30,070 bases of DNA, taken from NCBI GenBank assembly GCA_020061125.1, contig JAGUYV010000495.1, positions 1 through 30,070 of the forward strand, in the 5' to 3' direction. Made by a program: the position numbers and the translations under genes. Numbering within the stretch: position 1 is the first letter of the stretch; each line of letters starts with the position of its first letter. Shown here piece by piece: positions 16,350-24,346 of the stretch. The notes under the pieces were generated by a model. It did not search any database, had not been told where the DNA came from, and was given only the letters and a program-made list of their open reading frames with translations. Source of the stretch: a bacterium (GTDB taxonomy: Bacteria; UBP15; UBA6099; DSWB01).

Positions 16350-17821
16350 AACAAAAACCACTCATCATCGCAATCCTTCTGCTCATTGCGGGCTTTTCGC
16401 TCGGCCAGTTCTTCCACCTTCCGGAGATGGTTGCGAAGTGGAAACCGGAGAGCAAGGCGGGAAGCGCCGCCAAAAACACGGCCGGCAAAATCCTGTACTG
16501 GACCTGCGGCATGCACCCGCAAATCCGCGAAGACAAACCCGGCAACTGCCCCATCTGCGCCATGAAACTCACGCCCGTGCGCGAGTCCGCAAGCGGTCAT
16601 GAAGAGCATGAAAACGATGACGGCACGGTGACCATTGACGCCGCCACGGTTCAGAACATGGGCGTGCGCACCGCGGCCGTGACCCACGGCCCGCTCGAGC
16701 GATCCATTCGCGCCGTGGGAACTATTGAGGTCAACGAGCGCAGTCTCTCCTCTATCAACTCCAAGGTGGAGGGATGGATTGAAAAGGTTCATGTGCAGGA
16801 AACCGGAGCGTTCGTCAAAAAGGGGCAGCCTCTGTATGACATATACTCCCCGGACCTGGTTTCCGCACAACAGGATTACCTGCTCGCTTTGGACAGCGGA
16901 TCCGCCAAAATCCGCGCCGCGGTCAAAACCCGTCTGAAGTTCTGGGACATTCCGGATTCGGAGATCGAGCGCCTTGCGCGCACTCGCGAAATTCAAAAAA
17001 CACTCACCGTAAACGCGCCCGTGAGCGGTTACATAGTGGACCGCATGGCCCAGGAAGGCTCAAGCGTGATGATGGGCGCGGACCTGTTCAAAATCGCGGA
17101 CCTGTCCGAGGTCTGGGTCATGGCCAGCTTCTATGAGAACGAAACGCCGTTCCTGTCCGTGGGGCAGGACGCGGACATGACGCTGTCGTATCTCCCGGGG
17201 AAAATATTCCGCGGCCGATTGGATTACATCTACCCCACCCTGGACCCCATGACCCGCGACATCAGAGCGCGGCTGGTGTTCGCGAACCCGGACCTGCTGC
17301 TCAAGCCCGGCATGTTCGCGAATGTAACGCTGAAGTCGCGCATCGCGGACCACGCCCTGCTGATTCCCGAAGAAGCCGTGATTCGCACAGGCGTGCGCGA
17401 TGTGGTGTTTGTTCAGAAGGGCAAAGGGCGTTACGCTCCCCGTGATGTGAAATTGGGCCCGGCCGGCGACAAGGGCATGACGCAGGTACTTGAAGGCCTT
17501 TCCGGAGACGAGGCCGTGGTGGTCTCTTCGCAGTTCCTGCTGGATTCCGAGAGCCGCCTGCGCCGCGCCGCGTCCGATGGGACGGCCGCGCCCGGAGCGC
17601 ATAATCACGGGGCCTCGGCCCCCGAGGCAAAGAGCAGGCCTTCCGCGAAAAATAAATCATCCAAAAAAAATTCCGCGGCATGGCCCGACCCGGCCAGGGG
17701 CAAGTATGTCTGCCCTATGGAGGAGGACAACTATTACTATGACGAGCCAGGCAAATGCCCCAAATGCGGCATGACTCTGGTGGAAACCCAGTCCCTGCAA
17801 AATGAATCGCACCAACACTGA
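16346..17821 (+). CDS. cusB: CusB-like RND periplasmic adaptor with heavy-metal-binding motifs at both ends
   Basis: A 491-residue adaptor. N-terminal membrane anchor (5-21), then a heavy-metal-binding domain: 'CGMHPQ' (C54, H57) and 'CPICAM' (C68, C71; family normally CPxCGM). The hairpin and lipoyl-like core follow ('VEGWIEKVHVQETGAFVKKG', with 'PVSGYI' as the second half), then the beta-barrel and membrane-proximal parts. After a Ser/Lys-rich linker the C-terminus has a second motif: 'YVCPMEEDNYYYDEPGKCPK' plus 'CGM' (nt ~17704-17772) and ends 'HQH'. Adaptors of this class pass Cu(I)/Ag(I) to CusA. Two such motifs in one adaptor suggest extra metal capture. It is translationally coupled to the TolC-like gene upstream and lies 21 bases before cusA. 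Confidence 0.92.
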   Translation: MKQKPLIIAILLLIAGFSLGQFFHLPEMVAKWKPESKAGSAAKNTAGKILYWTCGMHPQIREDKPGNCPICAMKLTPVRESASGHEEHENDDGTVTIDAATVQNMGVRTAAVTHGPLERSIRAVGTIEVNERSLSSINSKVEGWIEKVHVQETGAFVKKGQPLYDIYSPDLVSAQQDYLLALDSGSAKIRAAVKTRLKFWDIPDSEIERLARTREIQKTLTVNAPVSGYIVDRMAQEGSSVMMGADLFKIADLSEVWVMASFYENETPFLSVGQDADMTLSYLPGKIFRGRLDYIYPTLDPMTRDIRARLVFANPDLLLKPGMFANVTLKSRIADHALLIPEEAVIRTGVRDVVFVQKGKGRYAPRDVKLGPAGDKGMTQVLEGLSGDEAVVVSSQFLLDSESRLRRAASDGTAAPGAHNHGASAPEAKSRPSAKNKSSKKNSAAWPDPARGKYVCPMEEDNYYYDEPGKCPKCGMTLVETQSLQNESHQH

Positions 17822-17842
17822 CACGAAACACGGTGACACGCC

Positions 17843-20800
17843 ATGATTGAACGAATTATCGAATACTCACTCAAGAACAGGCTGCTGATCCTCATCCTGG
17901 CCGCGTTTCTTTTTCTCGGCGGCATGTTCGTGATGCGCGACATGGCCGTTGACGCGATCCCGGACTTGAGCGATGTGCAGGTCATCGTGTTTACGGAATA
18001 TCCGGGACAGGGTCCGCAGATCGTGGAAGACCAGGTCACCTATCCGCTGACCACAGCTATGATGGCGGTGCCTCACGCGCGCAATGTGCGCGGATTTTCG
18101 TTCTTCGGTTATTCGTTTGTATACATCATTTTCGAGGATGGCACGGACCTGTACTGGGCGCGCAGCCGTGTTCTGGAGCAGTTGAGCGCGGCGGCCGGAC
18201 GCCTGCCCGATGGCGTCACCCCAACCATCGGGCCGGATGCTACGGGCGTGGGATGGATTTACGAATATTCCATTGAAGACACTTCGGGTAAGCACGACCT
18301 CTCGCAGTTGCGATCCATTCAGGACTGGTATCTGAAATATGAGCTGACAGCCGTGCCGGGCGTGTCCGAGGTCGCGAGCCTGGGCGGGTTCGTGAAACAA
18401 TACATTATCGAGGTTGACCCCAACAAGCTCGCGGCTTACGGCATGTCCATACAGATGGTGGAAATGGCCATCATGCGCAGCAACAACGATGTGGGCGGCA
18501 GCGTGCTGGAAATGGGCGAAACCGAATTCATGGTGCGCGGCCTCGGATATATCCAGTCCATTGAAGACATTAAAAAAATTGCTTTGGATGCGGACATGAA
18601 CGGCACCCCGGTTCTGGTGCAGGATGTGGCTCGTGTGAGCATCGGGCCTGAAATGCGCCGCGGCGTTGCTGAACTCGACGGACAGGGTGAAGTCGTGGGC
18701 GGCATCGTGCTCATCCGCCAGGGCGAGAACGCCCTGAAAGTCATCAAAGCCGTTAAAGAAAAAATCGAGGATCTGAAATCCGGCCTGCCCGAAGGCGTCG
18801 TGATCAAGCCCATGTACGATCGCTCGACCCTGATCGAGCGCTCCGTGGACACCCTGCGCCACGAACTCATCCTGCAAATCATCGTGGTCGCCATCGTGTG
18901 CATCGTGTTTCTGTTCCATGTGCGCAGCGCGTTCGTGGCCGTATTCACCCTGCCCGCGGGCGTGCTCGCGTCTCTCATCATCATGCACTTCATGGGAATA
19001 ACCGCCAACATCATGAGCCTGGGCGGCATCGCCATCGCCATCGGCGTGATGGTGGACGCGTCCGTGGTCCTGGTGGAAAACGCCCATAAAAAAATGGAGC
19101 ATTACGGCGATTCTAAACCACACCTTGAAATTATCTCCGAAGCCGCCAGAGAAGTAGGGCCAGCCCTGTTTTATTCTCTGTTGATCATCACAGTGTCGTT
19201 CCTGCCCGTGTTCGCACTCCAAGAACAGAGCGGCCGCCTGTTCAAACCCCTGGCCTACACAAAAACATTCTCCATGGCTGCATCCTCTATCCTCGCCATC
19301 ACGATCATTCCCGTGCTCATGTACTATTTCGTTCGCGGCAGGATACCGCGGGAGGAAAACCATCCCGTGAGCCGTTTCTGCATTCGCATCTACAGGCCTG
19401 TGCTCGAATTCGTTCTGCGCCGCCGCACGGGAGCCATCGCCATTGCCGTGCTCGCTCTGGTTCTCACTGCGATTCCCATGTCCCGCGTCGGGTCCGAGTT
19501 CATGCCTCCGCTGGACGAGGGGGACATCCTGTACATGCCCACCACGGACCCCGGCATTTCCGTGGCCAAAGCGCGCGAACTGCTCCAGCAGACGGACAGG
19601 ATTATCAAGTCGTTCCCGGAAGTCAAAACCGTGTTCGGCAAAATCGGCCGCGCCGAAACCGCCACCGACCCCGCGCCCATGATGATGATTGAAACAACAA
19701 TTCAACTCAAGGACAAAAAGCACTGGCGCAAGGGCATGACCACGGACAAACTCATCGAGGAGCTGGACGCAGCAGTCCAGATTCCCGGCCTGACCAATGC
19801 ATGGACCATGCCCATCCGCACACGCATTGACATGCTCTCGACCGGCATTAAGACGCCCGTGGGCGTAAAGGTCATGGGACCGGATCTGAATGTGCTGTCT
19901 GACATCGCGGATCAGGTGGCCGCTGCGGTGCGGCCCTTGAAAGGCACGGCCAGCGCATACGCCGAGAAAACCATGGGCGACAATTATGTGGACATGAAGA
20001 TTAACCGCGACGCCATCGCGCGGTATGGGATGACCGTGGGCGATGTGCAGGATGTGATCGCAAGCTCACTCGCGGGCATGAGCGTGACGCAGACCGTGGA
20101 GGGACTGGAGCGCTATCCCGTGGCGCTTCGCTATCAGCGCGAACTGCGCGACACCTTGCCCGCGCTGGAGCGGGTGCTGGTCCTGGCGCCGTCCGGCGCG
20201 CGCGTGCCTCTGGGCGAACTCGTGGACATCACCGTCACAAAAGGCCCGGCGGGCATCAAGAGCGAAAACGCTCGCCGCACGGCCTGGGTGTATGTGGACG
20301 TCAAGGGCGCAGACATCGGCACTTTCGTGAAACGAGCCAAGCAGACCGTGGCGTCACAGGTGAAGCTGCCGCCCGGCTACAGCATCGTGTGGAGCGGCCA
20401 GTACGAATACATGCAGCGGGCAGCCGCCATTCTGAAAATCGCCATCCCCCTCACTCTGCTCATCATCGTGCTGCTGCTGTATTTTCACTTCGGAAATTTC
20501 ACGGAAACCGCCATCGTGCTTCTCGCCGTTCCGTTCTCGCTGGTCGGGGGCTACTGGCTGCTCTACATACTGGGCTACAACACCAGCGTGGCGGTGTGGG
20601 TGGGGTTCATCGCCCTGGCGGGCCTGGACGCGGAAACCGGCGTGGTCATGCTCGTGTATCTCAAACATGCCTGGCAAAACCGCATGGATTCCGGAAACAT
20701 GAACACGCCCGAAGACCTTCGAGAATCCATCATGGAAGGCGCGGTGCTGCGCGTGAGGCCCAAACTCATGACCGTATCCACCACGCTCATGGGCCTGCTG

Positions 20801-20962
20801 CCCATCATGTTCTCGCACGGCACGGGCGCGGAAGTCATGAAGCGCATCGCCGCGCCCATGATCGGCGGGTTGATCACAGCCGTGCTCATCGAGCTGCTCC
20901 TGTACCCGGTCATCTTCGACATTCTCAAGGAACGCGAACTGCGCCGCCGCGCCGTGCTTTGA
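17843..20962 (+). CDS. cusA: CusA-like heavy-metal efflux RND pump (Cu(I)/Ag(I) type)
   Basis: A 1039-residue RND transporter of full length: 12 membrane helices, two periplasmic loops, and the HME-family start 'IPDLSDVQVIVFTEYPGQ'. The copper/silver site is kept: M565 ('ILYMPTTDPG'), M615 ('MMMIETT') and M664 ('RIDMLSTG') lie at a constant offset of 8 from E. coli CusA M573, M623 and M672, and E617 matches E625. Proton-relay residues are present in 'AIGVMVDASVVLVEN' (Asp), 'LAGLDAETGVVML' (Glu) and 'VRPKLMT' (Lys). It therefore should export Cu(I)/Ag(I) with CusB and the TolC-like channel(s), driven by proton influx. It is the last gene of the operon; a promoter for the next gene overlaps its stop. 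Confidence 0.96.
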   Translation: MIERIIEYSLKNRLLILILAAFLFLGGMFVMRDMAVDAIPDLSDVQVIVFTEYPGQGPQIVEDQVTYPLTTAMMAVPHARNVRGFSFFGYSFVYIIFEDGTDLYWARSRVLEQLSAAAGRLPDGVTPTIGPDATGVGWIYEYSIEDTSGKHDLSQLRSIQDWYLKYELTAVPGVSEVASLGGFVKQYIIEVDPNKLAAYGMSIQMVEMAIMRSNNDVGGSVLEMGETEFMVRGLGYIQSIEDIKKIALDADMNGTPVLVQDVARVSIGPEMRRGVAELDGQGEVVGGIVLIRQGENALKVIKAVKEKIEDLKSGLPEGVVIKPMYDRSTLIERSVDTLRHELILQIIVVAIVCIVFLFHVRSAFVAVFTLPAGVLASLIIMHFMGITANIMSLGGIAIAIGVMVDASVVLVENAHKKMEHYGDSKPHLEIISEAAREVGPALFYSLLIITVSFLPVFALQEQSGRLFKPLAYTKTFSMAASSILAITIIPVLMYYFVRGRIPREENHPVSRFCIRIYRPVLEFVLRRRTGAIAIAVLALVLTAIPMSRVGSEFMPPLDEGDILYMPTTDPGISVAKARELLQQTDRIIKSFPEVKTVFGKIGRAETATDPAPMMMIETTIQLKDKKHWRKGMTTDKLIEELDAAVQIPGLTNAWTMPIRTRIDMLSTGIKTPVGVKVMGPDLNVLSDIADQVAAAVRPLKGTASAYAEKTMGDNYVDMKINRDAIARYGMTVGDVQDVIASSLAGMSVTQTVEGLERYPVALRYQRELRDTLPALERVLVLAPSGARVPLGELVDITVTKGPAGIKSENARRTAWVYVDVKGADIGTFVKRAKQTVASQVKLPPGYSIVWSGQYEYMQRAAAILKIAIPLTLLIIVLLLYFHFGNFTETAIVLLAVPFSLVGGYWLLYILGYNTSVAVWVGFIALAGLDAETGVVMLVYLKHAWQNRMDSGNMNTPEDLRESIMEGAVLRVRPKLMTVSTTLMGLLPIMFSHGTGAEVMKRIAAPMIGGLITAVLIELLLYPVIFDILKERELRRRAVL

Positions 20963-20988
20963 ATCCTCCATCAGAATCGCTATATAAT
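20959..20988 (+). promoter_or_regulatory. Sigma-70-type promoter for the acetate-CoA ligase gene
   Basis: TTGAAT (20959-20964, overlapping the cusA stop), 18-bp spacer, perfect TATAAT (20983-20988). The start is expected near 20995, leaving a leader of about 103 bases. Confidence 0.55.
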
Positions 20989-20994
20989 AAACAG

Positions 20995-21019
20995 GCTCCC
21001 GCGGGAACCCCGCAGGAGC
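20995..21019 (+). other. Strong hairpin at the predicted 5' end of the acetate-CoA ligase mRNA
   Basis: An inverted repeat of two 5-bp arms per side (GCTCC/GGAGC and GCGGG/CCCGC) separated by one C-A mismatch, with a 3-base loop. It begins where transcription should start. T-rich sequence comes only about 14 bases later, so as a terminator for cusA it would be weak; it may serve as both or stabilise the mRNA. Confidence 0.45.
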
Positions 21020-21080
21020 GCGCGCTGTTCTCCTGTTTTGTGTTTTAGTTTAGGCCACGATCAGGAAATAACCGCTCGCT

Positions 21081-21100
21081 GGAGGATCCGGCATATAATG
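21081..21100 (+). promoter_or_regulatory. Ribosome binding site for the acetate-CoA ligase
   Basis: GGAGG (21081-21085) lies 12 bases before ATG 21098; somewhat long spacing but the only good site, and it supports this start rather than the upstream in-frame GTG/TTG codons. Confidence 0.55.
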
Positions 21101-23194
21101 TTCGAACATCTATTCAATCCGCGCGGGGTAGCCGTGATCGGCGCATCCAGCACGCCCGGCAAGGTCGGCTTCGATGTGATGCGCAACCTCATCAACGGCA
21201 AATTCCCCGGCCGCCTCTATCCCGTCAACAAGAACTACAACCAGCTTTTCGGATACAAGTGCTACACCGATGTCAAAGACATTGACGGTCCCCTGGATCT
21301 GGCCGTGTTCATGATCCCCCCCAAATTCATCCCCGGGGTCATGGAAGATCTTGGCAAGCGCGGTTGCGACACGGCCATCGTGATTTCAGCCGGATTCAAG
21401 GAAGTCGGCGCCGAGGGCGCGGCCATGGAGCGCGCCATGCTCGAAGTGGCCGCGCGTTACGGAATGCGCATCCTGGGACCGAACTGCCTGGGCGCCATCA
21501 ACACCTCCGCGCGCCTCAACGCATCGTTCTCCGCGGGCATGCCCCCGGAGGGCAACATCGGCTTCATTTCCCAGAGCGGCGCGCTCGGCACCGCCATCCT
21601 CGATTGGTCCTACGCAAGCAATGTCGGCTTCTCCAGATTCGTGTCCCTGGGCAACAAGTGCGACATTGACGAGGTGGACATGCTCGAAGCCATGGGCAAG
21701 GACAAGTCCACGGATGTTATCGTAGGTTACATCGAAGGCACGAACCGCGGCCGCGAATTCATGGACACAGTTCTGAAAATCACAAAAAAGAAGCCCGTAA
21801 TTCTCATAAAAAGCGGCACAAGCGAGGCCGGCGCGCGGGCCGCGTCCAGCCACACCGGCAGCATCGCCGGTTCCGAGGCCGCGTTCGAGGCTGCGTTCAA
21901 ACAGTCCGGCATTATCCGCGCTTATTCCGTGCAGGATCTATTCGACTACGCCGCGGCGTTCTCCTCGCAGCCGCTTCCGCAGGGAAACAAGATCGCCATT
22001 CTGACTAACGCGGGCGGCCCCGGCATCATGGCCGCGGACGCCGTGGGCGATTCCCGCGTGGAAATCGCACGCCTGTCCAAAGAGACCATCGAGAAGCTCA
22101 AAGAAAAGCTGCCCCCGGCCGCGGGCTTCAACAACCCCGTGGATGTCATCGGCGACGCGGACGCAAAGCGCTACGCCGACGGGCTGGAAATTCTGCTCCA
22201 GGATCCCGGCGTGCACGGCGTGGCCGTGATCCTCACGCCCCAGGGTATGACGCAGGTCGAGGAAACCGCCAAAGCCATGGCCTATGCATCGCTGGTCAGC
22301 AACAAGCCCATCATGGGCGCTTTCATGGGCGAGGAAAGCGTGAGCAGCGGCGTGCATCAGCTCCAGAAAAGCCGGATCCCGGTCTACGGGTTCCCGGAAC
22401 GCGCCGTGCGCGTGTTCGCAAGGTTGTCGGAATACGCGGACTGGAAGCGCAAACCCTCGGAAAAACCCGCAACCGCCCGCTACAACAAGGACCGCGTCGG
22501 CGAATTCGTGTCCGCGGTGGAATCGAGCGGCAAGACCGAGATCGGCGGCGAGCAGGCGCTGCAGCTCATCAGCCGGCTCGGCATCCGCATCCCCAAATAC
22601 GAGACCGGAGAAGATACGGCCGAAGCCGCGAAAATCGCAAAAAAATTCGGGTATCCCGTGGTTCTGAAAGTGGCTTCGCCCGACATCTCGCACAAAAGCG
22701 ATGTGGGCGGCGTCAAAGTGGGCATCGCGGACGAGACAGAGCTTGAACGCGCCTACCGCGAAATCATGATCAACTGCCAGCGCGCCGCGCCCTCGGCCAT
22801 CATCCACGGCGTGGAAGTGCACGAAATGATTTATGGCGGCAAGGAACTCATCATCGGCATGAACCGCGACCCGCAGTTCGGACCTCTCGTGATGTTCGGC
22901 CTGGGCGGCATCTATGTGGAGATTCTCAAGGATGTGGCCATGCGCATCGCGCCCTTCACCGAATCCGAACTCGAAGACATGATCCACGAAATCCGAAGCG
23001 TGAAAATGCTTACCGGAGCGCGCGGCGAGAAGCCCAAGGACCTGCCCGCGGTCAAACAGGTTCTGCGCCTCATCGCCAGACTTTCACTGGATTTTAACAG
23101 CATACTGGAAATGGACATCAACCCGCTCATGGTCATGGATCGGGGACAGGGCGTGGTCGCGGTGGACGCGCGATTCACGTTCCAGCGGCGCTGA
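21098..23194 (+). CDS. Acetate-CoA ligase (ADP-forming), fused alpha-beta subunits
   Basis: A 698-residue NDP-forming acyl-CoA synthetase. The order is CoA-binding Rossmann domain ('NPRGVAVIGASSTPGKVG'), two succinyl-CoA-ligase-like domains ('GPNCLGAINT', 'GFISQSGALG') and a C-terminal ATP-grasp domain ('LGIRIPKYE', 'VVLKVASPDISHKSDVGGVK'). Both phospho-histidine carriers are present: H252 ('SSHTGSIAG') and H532 ('ISHKSDVGG'). It interconverts acetyl-CoA (or other acyl-CoA), ADP and phosphate with acetate, ATP and CoA, and in anaerobes conserves energy by substrate-level phosphorylation. The start at ATG 21098 fits the family N-terminus. A BioD-like/DRTGG protein follows after 30 bases, a pairing seen beside this enzyme in other anaerobes. 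Confidence 0.94.
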   Translation: MFEHLFNPRGVAVIGASSTPGKVGFDVMRNLINGKFPGRLYPVNKNYNQLFGYKCYTDVKDIDGPLDLAVFMIPPKFIPGVMEDLGKRGCDTAIVISAGFKEVGAEGAAMERAMLEVAARYGMRILGPNCLGAINTSARLNASFSAGMPPEGNIGFISQSGALGTAILDWSYASNVGFSRFVSLGNKCDIDEVDMLEAMGKDKSTDVIVGYIEGTNRGREFMDTVLKITKKKPVILIKSGTSEAGARAASSHTGSIAGSEAAFEAAFKQSGIIRAYSVQDLFDYAAAFSSQPLPQGNKIAILTNAGGPGIMAADAVGDSRVEIARLSKETIEKLKEKLPPAAGFNNPVDVIGDADAKRYADGLEILLQDPGVHGVAVILTPQGMTQVEETAKAMAYASLVSNKPIMGAFMGEESVSSGVHQLQKSRIPVYGFPERAVRVFARLSEYADWKRKPSEKPATARYNKDRVGEFVSAVESSGKTEIGGEQALQLISRLGIRIPKYETGEDTAEAAKIAKKFGYPVVLKVASPDISHKSDVGGVKVGIADETELERAYREIMINCQRAAPSAIIHGVEVHEMIYGGKELIIGMNRDPQFGPLVMFGLGGIYVEILKDVAMRIAPFTESELEDMIHEIRSVKMLTGARGEKPKDLPAVKQVLRLIARLSLDFNSILEMDINPLMVMDRGQGVVAVDARFTFQRR

Positions 23195-23224
23195 CGCGCA
23201 TCGCATCAACGGGAGGAATTCACA

Positions 23225-24274
23225 ATGAAAACTCTGTTCATCGGGTCGGCTTCCGGATTTGCAGGCAAAAGCCTGGCGGCCATCTGCCTGGGCAAAATCT
23301 TGCAGGAAAAAGGACTCAAAGTGGGGTTCTTCAAACCGTTCGGCACCGCGCCCTGCATGGAGTGCGACGCCGTGGCCGACGAGGACGCCGTGAATATCAA
23401 ACGCATTCTGGACCTCGAAGATCCCGTGGCCGACATCAGCCCCCTTGTTCTGACTCATGACCTGATGATGAAAGTGTACAAGGGCGAACTCTCGGGCCAG
23501 AAGCAGGCAATCACATCGGCTTACGAGCGAATCTGCAAGGGCAAAGACATCGTGCTCATCGGCGGCGGCCGCACCATCAGCGAAGGCCGCGCCCTCGGAG
23601 TCCCTTCAACGGAGCTTATTAAAGAATACGACTGGCCGTGCCTGGTGGTGGACCGATTCTACAACAAAGTCAGCATAGACATCCTCCTGGCTTACAAGAA
23701 CATCCTCAAGGACCGCATGAAGGGGCTGATTCTGAACCGCCTCGAAGATCACAACCGCAATTATGTGGAAAAACTCATCGTTCCGTTCCTGGCCAAACAG
23801 GACATTCCGGTGGTGGGGCTGATACCGAACGACACGACCCTATCCGCAGTGAGCGTGAACGCGCTGTGCACCGCACTTGGCGGCGAACTCTTGAGCGCGC
23901 AGCACGCGGGCGACATGCTGGTGCACAATTTCGTGGTGGGCGCCATGAATGTGGAGCAGGCGCACAGGCGGTTCCGCAAGCGGCAGAACAAGGCCGTGAT
24001 CACGGGCGGGGACCGCGTGGACCTTCAAGTGGCCGCGCTCGAAACATCCACGAGCCTGCTGATCCTCACCGGCGGCATCTCGCCCCACCCCATGATCACT
24101 GCCAAAGCCGAGGAACTGGGCGTGCCCGTAATCGTGGTCAGCGAGGACACCATGTCCGTGGTGGGCAAAATCGAGGAACTTGTGGGACGGCCGCGCATGC
24201 GCGAACAGGAGAAAGTGGACTGCGCCCTGCAACTGTTCCGGGACAATGTGGACCTGTCAAAACTGGGGTTTTAA
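23225..24274 (+). CDS. Phosphotransacetylase-family-like protein: BioD-like P-loop domain plus DRTGG domain
   Basis: A 349-residue protein resembling the regulatory N-terminal half of long phosphate acetyltransferases without the catalytic PTA_PTB domain. The N-terminal P-loop is 'SASGFAGKSLAAICLG' and continues as a dethiobiotin-synthetase-like NTPase ('KVGFFKPFG', 'IVLIGGGRTISEG'). The DRTGG domain (about 210-325) shows 'VITGGDRVDLQVAALET', 'LILTGGISPHP' and 'VPVIVVSEDT'. It cannot carry out the transferase reaction itself. Because it is the second gene behind ADP-forming acetate-CoA ligase (GGGAGGAATT ribosome site before ATG 23225), a regulatory or nucleotide-sensing role in acetate metabolism is the best guess. 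Confidence 0.87.
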   Translation: MKTLFIGSASGFAGKSLAAICLGKILQEKGLKVGFFKPFGTAPCMECDAVADEDAVNIKRILDLEDPVADISPLVLTHDLMMKVYKGELSGQKQAITSAYERICKGKDIVLIGGGRTISEGRALGVPSTELIKEYDWPCLVVDRFYNKVSIDILLAYKNILKDRMKGLILNRLEDHNRNYVEKLIVPFLAKQDIPVVGLIPNDTTLSAVSVNALCTALGGELLSAQHAGDMLVHNFVVGAMNVEQAHRRFRKRQNKAVITGGDRVDLQVAALETSTSLLILTGGISPHPMITAKAEELGVPVIVVSEDTMSVVGKIEELVGRPRMREQEKVDCALQLFRDNVDLSKLGF

Positions 24275-24346
24275 TCAAGCCCCGGACGCGATTGCGCATG
24301 TAGCGGGAGAACCGGCTGCGCGGCCACGATCCGCTTCCTTACTTCA

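Noticed and set aside
21094-21099. A second TATAAT overlapping the start codon of the acetate-CoA ligase
   Set aside because: Transcription from it would begin inside the gene and no -35 was found; the box at 20983 is better placed.
24275-24346. Terminator or small gene between the acetate genes and the sulfatase-like gene
   Set aside because: No convincing stem with T-run and no start with a ribosome site; nothing assignable in these 72 bases.
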